From Rubellimicrobium arenae (GTDB lineage: Bacteria; Pseudomonadota; Alphaproteobacteria; Rhodobacterales; Rhodobacteraceae): DNA of 64,000 bases. A program made the translations under genes and the position numbers. The notes under the pieces were generated by a model. The model was not told the origin of the DNA. It saw only the letters and a program-made list of their open reading frames with translations, and searched no databases. The stretch spans positions 1 to 64,000 of the forward strand of contig NZ_JAFMSS010000006.1 of assembly GCF_017916295.1 (NCBI RefSeq). The letters run 5' to 3'. Positions 57,351 to 64,000 of the stretch are shown one piece after another (within the stretch, counting starts at the first letter, position 1; every line of letters begins with the position of its first letter).

Positions 57351-58069
57351 GGGCTGCCCAGATCACCCGCGCCCATGTAGGCGGTCCGGTCGCCCTTGGG
57401 CCGATCCTCCTGGGGCCGTTCGCCGGTGACGAGATAGATCACCTGCTCGGCCATGTTGGTGACGAGGTCGCCCATCCGCTCCAGGTTCTTGGCGATGAAG
57501 TGGAGGTGCATCGCAGGCGTGATCGTCCGCGGGTCCTCCATCATGAAGGTCAGGATCTCGCGGAAGAGCGCGTTGTACATCTGGTCCACGCTCTGGTCCT
57601 GCGTCAGGACCTGGCGCGCCAGGTCGGCGTCGCGGCGCACGAAGGCGTCGAGCGTGTCGCGCAGCATGCCCTGCACCTCGCGGGCCATGCGCTTGAGGCT
57701 CGCGTCGGCGCCGTCGAAGGGGCGGCCCTCGGCCAGGACGTTCACGCGCTTGGCGATGTTCTTGGCGTAGTCGCCCACCCGCTCGAGCGAGCTGGCGAGG
57801 CGCAGCACCGAAAGGAGGATCCGGAGATCCCGGCTCACCGGCGCGCGGAGCGCGATGGTGCGGGCGACCTCCTCGTTGATCTGCTCCTCCAGCGCGTCGA
57901 TGGCCTTGTCGCCCTTGCGGACGCGCTCGGCCGCCTCGACGTCGCGGGCGGCCAGGGCCTCGCCGCCCTGGAGGATGGCGTCCTCCACGAGGCCGCCCAT
58001 CTTGAGGATGGAGGCCTGGATCGCCTCGAGGTCGCGGTCGTAGGACTTGAGGATGTGCTGGTCGTTCAT
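57347..58069 (-). CDS. phoU: Phosphate signalling protein PhoU
   Basis: A 240-residue all-helical protein with two PhoU repeats. The metal-binding patterns are near LERVGDYAKNIAKRV and LERMGDLVTNMAEQVIYLV. PhoU links the Pst transporter state to PhoR and keeps PhoB inactive when phosphate is plentiful. The frame is open far upstream through pstB; the ATG at 58069 (MNDQHILKSYDRDLE) is the family start. It lies 11 bp after pstB. Confidence 0.96.
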   Translation of the reverse strand: MNDQHILKSYDRDLEAIQASILKMGGLVEDAILQGGEALAARDVEAAERVRKGDKAIDALEEQINEEVARTIALRAPVSRDLRILLSVLRLASSLERVGDYAKNIAKRVNVLAEGRPFDGADASLKRMAREVQGMLRDTLDAFVRRDADLARQVLTQDQSVDQMYNALFREILTFMMEDPRTITPAMHLHFIAKNLERMGDLVTNMAEQVIYLVTGERPQEDRPKGDRTAYMGAGDLGSP

Positions 58070-58080
58070 GGCGCGCCTTC

Positions 58081-58878
58081 TCAGCCGATCCGGCCGGAGA
58101 TGTAGGATTCGGTCCGGGGGTCGCGGGGGTTGGTGAAGATCTGCCCGGTCTCGCCGTATTCCACGAGGTGGCCCAGGTGGAAGAAGGCGGTCCGCTGGCT
58201 CACCCGCGCGGCCTGCTGCATCGAGTGGGTGACGATCACGACGGAGTAGTTCTGCTTGAGCTCGTCGATGAGCTCCTCGACCTGCGCGGTCGCGATCGGG
58301 TCGAGCGCCGAGCACGGCTCGTCCATGAGCAGCACCTCGGGCTCGGTCGCGATGGCGCGGGCGATGCAAAGGCGCTGCTGCTGGCCGCCGGAGAGGCCCG
58401 TGCCCGGCGCGTGCAGGCGATCCTTGGCCTCGTTCCACAGGGCGGCGCGGCGCAGCGCCGTCTCGACGACGACGTCGAGATCGGCCCGCGTCTTGGCCAG
58501 CCCGTGGATCTTGGGACCGTAGGCCACGTTGTCGTAGATCGACTTGGGGAACGGGTTGGGCTTCTGGAACACCATCCCCACCTTGGCGCGGAGCTGCACC
58601 GGGTCCACGCGGCGGTCGTAGATGTCCTGCCCGTCCAGTTCGATCCGGCCGGTGACGGCCGCCGAGGGGATGGTGTCGTTCATCCGGTTGAGGCAGCGCA
58701 GGAAGGTGGACTTGCCGCAGCCCGACGGGCCGATGAAGGCGGTCACCAGCCGGTCGCCTATGTCGACCGAGACGTCCTTGAGCGCGTGAGCCGTGCCGTA
58801 ATGGACGTTCACGCCCTTTGCCGAGATCTTCACTCCGTCCACCGCAGCGGCCCTTTCGAACAGTCGCATGTCGTTCAT
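58081..58878 (-). CDS. pstB: Phosphate ABC transporter ATP-binding protein
   Basis: A 265-residue ABC ATPase. Walker A is FIGPSGCGKSTFLRCLNRMND, the Q-loop region is FQKPNPFPKSIYDNVAYGP (strongly PstB-specific), the signature is LSGGQQQRLCIARAIA, and Walker B is VLLMDEPCSALDP. It drives phosphate import through PstC/PstA. It is 12 bp after pstA. Confidence 0.98.
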   Translation of the reverse strand: MNDMRLFERAAAVDGVKISAKGVNVHYGTAHALKDVSVDIGDRLVTAFIGPSGCGKSTFLRCLNRMNDTIPSAAVTGRIELDGQDIYDRRVDPVQLRAKVGMVFQKPNPFPKSIYDNVAYGPKIHGLAKTRADLDVVVETALRRAALWNEAKDRLHAPGTGLSGGQQQRLCIARAIATEPEVLLMDEPCSALDPIATAQVEELIDELKQNYSVVIVTHSMQQAARVSQRTAFFHLGHLVEYGETGQIFTNPRDPRTESYISGRIG

Positions 58879-58890
58879 CAGAATAGCCCC

Positions 58891-60249
58891 TTACCAGCGG
58901 CGTTCGAAGCGGCGGCGCACGAGGACCGCCACAAGGTTCATGAGAAGCAGGAAGACCAGGAGCACGATGATGCCGCCCCAGGCCCGTTCGTAGAACGCGG
59001 GATCGGCGCGTTTGGCCCATTCGTAGACCTGGGCCGGCATCGCCGAGTTGGGCGAGACGAAGCCGTGGAGCGCGCCGTCCGGGTAGTTCGAGGCGACGAA
59101 GCCCACCATCCCGATGAGAAGGAGAGGCGCGGTCTCGCCCAGAGCATGGGCCATGCCGATGATCGTGCCGGTCATGATGCCGGGCACAGCGAGCGGCAGG
59201 ACATGGTGGAACACCGCCTGCATCCGGGACGCGCCCACCCCCAGCGCGGCGTCGCGGATCGACGGGGGCACGGCCTTCAGCGCGGCCCGGGTCGCGATGA
59301 TGATCGTGGGCAGGGTGAGCAGCGTCAGCACCAGCCCTCCGACCAGCGGGGCGGACTGCGGGAGTTCCGCGAACTGGATGAAGACGGCCAGACCCAGGAT
59401 CCCATACACGATCGAGGGCACTGCGGCCAGGTTCGCGATGTTCACCTCGATGAAGTCGGTGAAACGGTTCTTGGGCGCGAACTCCTCGAGGTAGATCGAG
59501 GCGGCGACGCCGATGGGCAGCGCCAGCGCCAGAACCGTGAGCATCACGTAAAGCGAACCCACCATGGCCACGCCCATCCCGGCCTCCTCGGGGCGCTTCT
59601 CGGAGGCGTCGGCGCCGGTGATGAAGGCCATGTTGAAGCTGCGGGCGATCGTGCCGTCGGCCACCAGCGCGTCCACGATGTCGAGATGCGCCGGGCTCAG
59701 GTTCTTGTCGTCCGCGAGGCTTTCGCGGGTCACGCGGCCCTTGATGTAGCCATCCACGCGCGACGAGGCGAGCAGGTCGAAGCTCACGGTCTGCCCGACC
59801 AGAGACGGGTCGGCGGTCACCCTGTCGCGGATCTGGGCCGCCGCGCCGGAGGACAGGATGTCGGCAAGGTCGCCGGGCTCCAGGTCCGTCTGGATGCCGG
59901 ACGCGGCCACCGCCTTGGCCAGCGCGGCCTCGATCAGGTCGCCGTACCCGAAGGTCGAGGTCTTGGCGATCACCGCGGGATCGCGGGTCCCTTCGGGATC
60001 AAGTTCGGATTCGAGAAGCTCGACATCCAGCGCGAAGCGGGTCTGGGTGAAGGCCCCCAGGCCGTTCCAAAGGATCGACGACATCAGGAAGACGAGGAAG
60101 AAGAGCCCGACGAGGAGGGCCGCGAGGCCATAGGCCCGGAAGCGCGTCTCGGCACGATTGCGGGCGCGCGTGCGGGCGTCGGTTTCCAGGATGGACCGTG
60201 CGGGGCGCGGGGCGGCCGGGGCGGCGTCGCCGAGAGGGATGTCGGTCAT
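58891..60249 (-). CDS. pstA: Phosphate ABC transporter permease PstA
   Basis: A 452-residue permease. The first membrane helix (about 40-60) is followed by a periplasmic insert of about 150 residues (LLESELDPEGTRD... TDLEPGDLADILS) not found in the shorter enterobacterial PstA. Then come the five-helix core with the EAA-type loop (LPTIIIATRAALKAVPPSIRDAALGVGAS) and MAHALGETAPLLLIG. The long form is typical of alphaproteobacteria. It overlaps pstC by 4 nt. Confidence 0.95.
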   Translation of the reverse strand: MTDIPLGDAAPAAPRPARSILETDARTRARNRAETRFRAYGLAALLVGLFFLVFLMSSILWNGLGAFTQTRFALDVELLESELDPEGTRDPAVIAKTSTFGYGDLIEAALAKAVAASGIQTDLEPGDLADILSSGAAAQIRDRVTADPSLVGQTVSFDLLASSRVDGYIKGRVTRESLADDKNLSPAHLDIVDALVADGTIARSFNMAFITGADASEKRPEEAGMGVAMVGSLYVMLTVLALALPIGVAASIYLEEFAPKNRFTDFIEVNIANLAAVPSIVYGILGLAVFIQFAELPQSAPLVGGLVLTLLTLPTIIIATRAALKAVPPSIRDAALGVGASRMQAVFHHVLPLAVPGIMTGTIIGMAHALGETAPLLLIGMVGFVASNYPDGALHGFVSPNSAMPAQVYEWAKRADPAFYERAWGGIIVLLVFLLLMNLVAVLVRRRFERRW

Positions 60250-61670
60250 TCGTACTGCTCCCGGTAGCGGCGCACGATCCAGAGCGCGAGGATGTTGAGC
60301 CCGAGCGTGACCACGAAGAGGGTCATGCCCAGGGCAAAGGCCACCAGGGCCTCGGGCGAGGTGAAGTCCTGGTCGCCGGTCAGCTGGCTCACGATCTTGG
60401 CGGTGATGGTGGTCATCGCGTCGAACGGGTTCAGCGACAGCCGGGCGGCGGCCCCCGCGCCCAGGACGACGATCATCGTCTCGCCGATCGAGCGGGAGGC
60501 GGCCAGGAGGATGGCTCCGGCGATGCCGGGCAGCGCGGCGGGCAGCACCACCTGGCGGATGGTCTCGCTTTGCGTGGCGCCCAGGCCCAGGGAGCCGTCC
60601 CGCATGGCCTGGGGCACGGCGTTGATGATGTCGTCCGACAGCGAGGACACGAAGGGGATCAGCATGATCCCCATGACGAGGCCCGCGGTGATCACGGCGG
60701 TGCCGCCCTGCATCCAGCCCAGGCCGCCGCTGCCGAAGACGGCCAGCAGGGCCGGCCCGACGGTCAGCAGGGCAAAGAGCCCGTAGACGATGGAGGGAAT
60801 CCCCGCGAGCACCTCGAGCATGGGCTTGGCCCAGGCCCGGACGCGCGGCGAGGCGTATTCGGACAGGTACACGGCGGAGAACAGGCCAAGGGGCACCGCG
60901 ACAAGGAGCGCGATCAGGGAGATGTAGAGGGTTCCCCAGACGAGGGGCAGGATCCCGAGCGACGAGCCGCCGCCGAACGAGGGGCTCCAGGTCGTGCCGA
61001 AGAAGAAGGCGGACGCGGGATAAAGCTGGAAGAACTTGATGGTGTTGAAGATCAGCGCGAGGACGATGCCGATGGTGGTCGCGATGGCGACCAGCGCGGC
61101 GGCGATCAGCAGGCCCTGGATGCCCCATTCGACTTCGTTGCGGGCGCGCAGGGCCGGCGTGGTGCGCCGGACGGCCCAGGCGCCCATCCCCAGGGCCACG
61201 GCCAGCACGAGGACGCTTTGCAGCAGCGCCGATCGGGCGCCCAGCTCCTTGTAGCGCGCCGCGGCCGCCAAGGTGGCGGCGGACACGTCCTGACCCAGCG
61301 CCACGCCGGCGCCGGCCAGCCGCTCGCGCAGCCCTTCGAGGCTGACGGAGGCCGGGTCCTCGCCCAGGAGATCGAGCCCTTCGGCCACGCGGCGCACGTC
61401 GCTCATCAGCAGGCCGATCTCGCCGTCCTGGCCGGCCATCATGGGGGCAACGGTGCGATCAAGCACGAACGGCGAGGCGAGCGACCAGACGGCAAGGACG
61501 AGTAGCGAGGGGATGAGCACCGCCATGGCGACGTTCCAGCCGTAGGCGGTGGGCAAAGAGTGCATGGCGCGCAGGCTTCCGCCCGCTCCGGCCAGGGCGC
61601 GCCGGCGGCCGGCGGCATAGCCGAGGGCGGCGATGAGGAGGACGATGAGGAAAAGCCAACCGAGGGGCAT
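60246..61670 (-). CDS. pstC: Phosphate ABC transporter permease PstC
   Basis: A 474-residue permease with an N-terminal helix (MPLGWLFLIVLLIAALGYAAG), a second helix, a periplasmic segment of about 100 residues, and the transport core ending in the permease loop (PQAMRDGSLGLGATQSETIRQVVLPAALPGIAGAILLAASRSIGETM). I choose the ATG at 61670 by comparison with family N-termini; an ATG 15 codons upstream is possible, and neither has a clear Shine-Dalgarno sequence. It is coupled to pstA by ATGA and lies 62 bp after pstS. Confidence 0.93.
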   Translation of the reverse strand: MPLGWLFLIVLLIAALGYAAGRRRALAGAGGSLRAMHSLPTAYGWNVAMAVLIPSLLVLAVWSLASPFVLDRTVAPMMAGQDGEIGLLMSDVRRVAEGLDLLGEDPASVSLEGLRERLAGAGVALGQDVSAATLAAAARYKELGARSALLQSVLVLAVALGMGAWAVRRTTPALRARNEVEWGIQGLLIAAALVAIATTIGIVLALIFNTIKFFQLYPASAFFFGTTWSPSFGGGSSLGILPLVWGTLYISLIALLVAVPLGLFSAVYLSEYASPRVRAWAKPMLEVLAGIPSIVYGLFALLTVGPALLAVFGSGGLGWMQGGTAVITAGLVMGIMLIPFVSSLSDDIINAVPQAMRDGSLGLGATQSETIRQVVLPAALPGIAGAILLAASRSIGETMIVVLGAGAAARLSLNPFDAMTTITAKIVSQLTGDQDFTSPEALVAFALGMTLFVVTLGLNILALWIVRRYREQYE

Positions 61671-61732
61671 CAGGACTGTCCAAGCAAGGAAGGACCGATG
61701 CGCGGCAGGGCGCATCGGTCCAGGGCGTCAGG

Positions 61733-62773
61733 TCAGCTCGCGGGGGCGGCCATGACGGTTTCGTCGGTGACGATCTGCTGGGTGGTGGCCAGTTCGGGAT
61801 CGGCCACGAGGCCGTAGTCGGCCAGCGGGCCACCCTCGCCGGCGAGATCGTCCGAGACGAAGAACTCGGCGAACTCCTTGAGGCCGGGGATCACGCCGAT
61901 ATGCGCCTTCTTCACATAGAAGAAGAGCGGGCGCGACACCGGGTACTCACCGGACGCGATGGTCTCGGTGGACGGGGTGACGCCCGACATGGTCGCGACC
62001 TGCAGGGTGTCGGTGTTGTTCTCGTAGAACGCCAGGCCGAACACGCCCACGCCGTCGGGATTGGCCTCCAGCCGCGCGAGGGTCTCGTTGTAGTCGCCGT
62101 CGATGTCGTTGGACAGCCCGTCGGTGCGCAGCGCGATGCAGCTGTCGCCGGCCGCGTCCTCATCCCCGCCGTTCGCGGCGACGAAGGCGTCCTCGGCGCC
62201 CGAGTCCTTGCAGCCCTGCTCGAGCACGCGCTGCTCGAAGACTTCGCGGGTGCCGTGCTTGGTGCCGGGGATGAAGGCCAGGATGGGCTGGTCGGGGAGC
62301 GACGGGTCGATCTGGGACCAGTTGGTGTAGGGGTTGGCAACGATCTGGCCGTCCTGCACCACCTGCGCGGCCAGGGCGTTGTACCACTGAGCGGGCGTGA
62401 AGGCGAAGGACGCGCCGCCCTTTTGCGAGGCGAACACGATGCCGTCATAGCCGATGCGGACCTCGATGATGTCCGTCACGCCATTGGCCTGGCAGGTCTC
62501 GAACTCGGAGGCGCGCATCGGGCGCGACGCATTGGCGATGTCGATCTGGTTCTCGCCCACGCCTTCGCAGAAGCGCGCCAGCCCCGACCCCGTGCCGCCG
62601 CCCTCGACCACCGGCGTGGGAAAATCGAAGTTCTCGCCAAAAGCCTCGGCCACGATGGTGGCGTAGGGCAGAACCGTGGACGAACCCGCGACCTGGATGT
62701 TGTCGCGCGCCAGGGCCGGCGTGGCCAGAAGAACCAGCGCAAGGGCGGTTGCGGGTTGTTTCACGTGAAACAT
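61733..62773 (-). CDS. pstS: Phosphate-binding protein PstS
   Basis: A 346-residue periplasmic phosphate receptor. The signal peptide starts MFHVKQPATALALVLLATPALA, and its first six codons coincide with a parS palindrome. The ligand-binding pattern is IQVAGSSTVLPYATIVAEAF, PVVEGGGTGSGLARFCEG and IDIANASRPM. The ATG at 62773 has GAGGAG upstream and is preferred to one 14 codons earlier. It leads the pst-pho operon below a tripartite Pho box. Confidence 0.95.
   Translation of the reverse strand: MFHVKQPATALALVLLATPALARDNIQVAGSSTVLPYATIVAEAFGENFDFPTPVVEGGGTGSGLARFCEGVGENQIDIANASRPMRASEFETCQANGVTDIIEVRIGYDGIVFASQKGGASFAFTPAQWYNALAAQVVQDGQIVANPYTNWSQIDPSLPDQPILAFIPGTKHGTREVFEQRVLEQGCKDSGAEDAFVAANGGDEDAAGDSCIALRTDGLSNDIDGDYNETLARLEANPDGVGVFGLAFYENNTDTLQVATMSGVTPSTETIASGEYPVSRPLFFYVKKAHIGVIPGLKEFAEFFVSDDLAGEGGPLADYGLVADPELATTQQIVTDETVMAAPAS
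62757..62772. promoter_or_regulatory. parS site (ParB-binding) in the pstS coding start
   Basis: TGTTTCACGTGAAACA, a 16-bp perfect palindrome identical to the bacterial parS consensus TGTTNCACGTGAAACA. Combined with the adjacent A it forms codons ATG TTT CAC GTG AAA CAA of pstS. ParB loading sites cluster near replication origins; dnaA lies 23 kb away. No parA or parB gene is in the window. Confidence 0.88.
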
Positions 62774-62856
62774 GGGGAAGCTCCTCGTTGTCCCAGAGGG
62801 GCTGGAGGTGAACACCGCCAGCCCTTGGCGCTCCGGTTAAGTCCGTTGGGCGATGC

Positions 62857-62889
62857 TTCTGTAACAGACGTGTAATAGTTTCATGACAA
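62857..62889 (-). promoter_or_regulatory. Tripartite Pho box upstream of pstS
   Basis: On the minus strand, three consecutive 11-bp repeats: TTGTCATGAAA, CTATTACACGT and CTGTTACAGAA. Each begins with a CTGTCAT-like heptamer, the direct-repeat unit recognised by PhoB. The array lies 84 bp before the pstS start, in place of a -35 box. Two repeats make a standard Pho box; the third allows a second PhoB dimer to join. Confidence 0.8.
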
Positions 62890-63027
62890 TCGACGGCCAG
62901 AGCTGATGTCCGTCCGGGGTCCAGCACGGGAGCGGTGGGCCGGCCGCGTCCGGAAAACCGGACTGCCCAGATCCGGTCCGCCGGTGCTAGTCCAGCGCAT
63001 CGTGGGCCGGAGCCCCGGAGATGGACG

Positions 63028-64000
63028 ATGACCTGGACGCGCAGGACCTTCTTGCTGGGCATGGCCGGCGCCGCCGGGGCGGGCTTGGGCATCGCGGGAA
63101 CGCGCGGGCTCGCACCGGATCCGGTGGACCGGGCGGGGCTGATCACGCCGGCGGGGGGCGACGGCGTGCTGAACGACGCCTCCCTCCTGTCCGAGACGCC
63201 CGTCGCGCGCCATCTCCTGTGTCGCGAGGATCCGGGTCAGGCTCTGGTCGCCGCGCTCCGGAGCGAGTTGCGGGCGGCCGAAGCCCAGGGCCGACCGGTG
63301 AACGTCGGCGCCGCGCGTCACTCGATGGGGGGCCATGCGATCCCCCGGGACGGTCACGCGGTCACCTTCGATTCGGACTGGCTCGAGGCGGATCGGACAG
63401 GGCGACGGATGGCGGTCCATGCCGGCGCGCGCTGGCATCAGGTGATCGGCGCGCTCGATCCCATGGGACTGTCGCCCAAGGTCATGCAGTCGAACAACGA
63501 CTTCGGAGTCGCCGCCACCTTCAGCGTCAATGCCCATGGCTGGCCCACCGCTTTCGGACCCATGGGATCCACCGTCGCGCGCCTTCGCATGGTGCTGGCG
63601 GACGGGAGCTTCGTGACGGCCTCACGGACGGAGAACGCCGAACTCTTCGCAGCGGCCATGGGGGGCTACGGCCTGATCGGGCTCATCACCGACCTGGAGG
63701 TCGAGGTCGCGCCCAATATGCTTCTGGAGCCCCGTTTCCAGACTTTGTCGGCGGACCGCTTCGCGGCCGTCTTCGCCGAGGCGGCTGGAGCCTCGCCGAT
63801 GACCTATGGACGGCTCAGCGTGGACCGTGAAGGGTTCCTGGAGGAGGCGCTGGTCGTCACCCATGCGGTCCTCGACGGGGAGTCTCCGCCCGCCCGGGGT
63901 TCGGGCTTCCTGAGCAGGGCCGCCCGTCCCATCTTTCGCGCGCAGGTGGGCTCGGACTGGATCAAGCGCCGCCGCTGGTGGATCGAGACCGAACTTGGAC
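63028..64000 (+). CDS. FAD-dependent oxidase, Tat-exported (partial)
   Basis: The 5' 324 codons of a gene that runs off the window. A twin-arginine signal (TRRTFLLGMAGAAGAGLG) starts at the ATG at 63028, with GGAG seven nt upstream. A FAD_binding_4-type domain follows: GRPVNVGAARHSMGGHAIPR (possible flavin-attachment histidine region), NNDFGVAATFSVNAHGW, and AAAMGGYGLIGLITDLEVEV. This resembles sugar-lactone or alditol oxidases (L-gulonolactone/D-arabinonolactone oxidase type). The C-terminal substrate domain is missing, so the substrate cannot be guessed. It is divergent from the pst operon, 254 bp away. Confidence 0.85.
   Translation, partial: MTWTRRTFLLGMAGAAGAGLGIAGTRGLAPDPVDRAGLITPAGGDGVLNDASLLSETPVARHLLCREDPGQALVAALRSELRAAEAQGRPVNVGAARHSMGGHAIPRDGHAVTFDSDWLEADRTGRRMAVHAGARWHQVIGALDPMGLSPKVMQSNNDFGVAATFSVNAHGWPTAFGPMGSTVARLRMVLADGSFVTASRTENAELFAAAMGGYGLIGLITDLEVEVAPNMLLEPRFQTLSADRFAAVFAEAAGASPMTYGRLSVDREGFLEEALVVTHAVLDGESPPARGSGFLSRAARPIFRAQVGSDWIKRRRWWIETELG

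Noticed and set aside
58168..60267. A 699-codon plus-strand frame opposite pstB and pstA
   Set aside because: It is an antisense shadow of transporter genes; the histidine and aspartate richness comes from reversed hydrophobic codons.

Overview
The window is a GC-rich (roughly 70% by eye), densely coded bacterial chromosome segment. The gene content points to an alphaproteobacterium of the order Rhodobacterales: dnaA-dnaN-recF-gyrB lie together on the minus strand, rpsT-mutM run into dnaA with ubiE-ubiB divergent, and there is an SDHAF4-like DUF1674 gene beside rsmB, a YkgO-type L36, and an 18-codon rreR gene with an extended Shine-Dalgarno sequence. The dnaA block plus a perfect parS site 23 kb away place the window in the origin-proximal part of the chromosome. 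I see no insertion sequence, prophage, CRISPR array or rRNA operon.

Layout. 0.35-1.7 kb: N-formylglutamate amidohydrolase (minus), tRNA-Val(GAC) and rpmJ. 1.8-16.2 kb: a secreted triple-repeat protein, then eleven minus-strand genes (a caspase-fold protein without catalytic residues, DUF3775, two small lipoproteins, mutL, an inactive/active M16 peptidase pair, lspA, purH, a heparinase II/III-like protein, rsmB). 16.3-23.4 kb: DUF1674, dapB, rbfA, a DUF2233-type protein, truB, a tRNA-like remnant, a PepSY/cytochrome b561/membrane LuxR operon, recQ and yggT. 23.5-30.7 kb: thioesterase, MFS carrier, mepA, phytase-esterase-like protein, yhhQ, rreR, a glycine-zipper membrane protein and arfB. 30.7-32.6 kb: pncA-pncB for NAD salvage. 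32.7-43.8 kb: the replication block (gyrB, a VOC protein, recF, dnaN, dnaA), rpsT, mutM, ubiE and ubiB.

43.8-47.5 kb holds flagellar genes (flgD, fliK, a FlgJ-type rod-binding protein, a FlgN-like protein) and ends at a severed motB of 35 codons, which marks a deletion or rearrangement breakpoint. 47.5-52.7 kb is a tightly coupled minus-strand glycan cluster (FkbM methyltransferase, DUF6165, TPR/GT9-like protein, an unassigned protein, GT4 glycosyltransferase). It is followed by Gfo/Idh/MocA oxidoreductase-ThuA, a TauE/SafE exporter, and transaldolase on the plus strand. 56.6-62.8 kb is the phosphate regulon pstS-pstC-pstA-pstB-phoU-phoB, with a three-repeat Pho box and no adjacent phoR. The window ends inside a Tat-exported FAD-dependent oxidase.

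The most notable signals are non-coding. (1) The rreR transcript has a 22-nt match to the complement of the 16S rRNA 3' end and spacer, and its 3' UTR carries a CACCTCCT anti-Shine-Dalgarno block and a stretch resembling the 16S 3' terminus itself. (2) Eight GANTC (CcrM-type) sites lie within 103 bp upstream of dnaA. (3) A perfect parS palindrome is embedded in the first codons of pstS. (4) A perfect inverted repeat overlaps the pncA promoter. (5) The motB fragment marks a recent break in the flagellar cluster.
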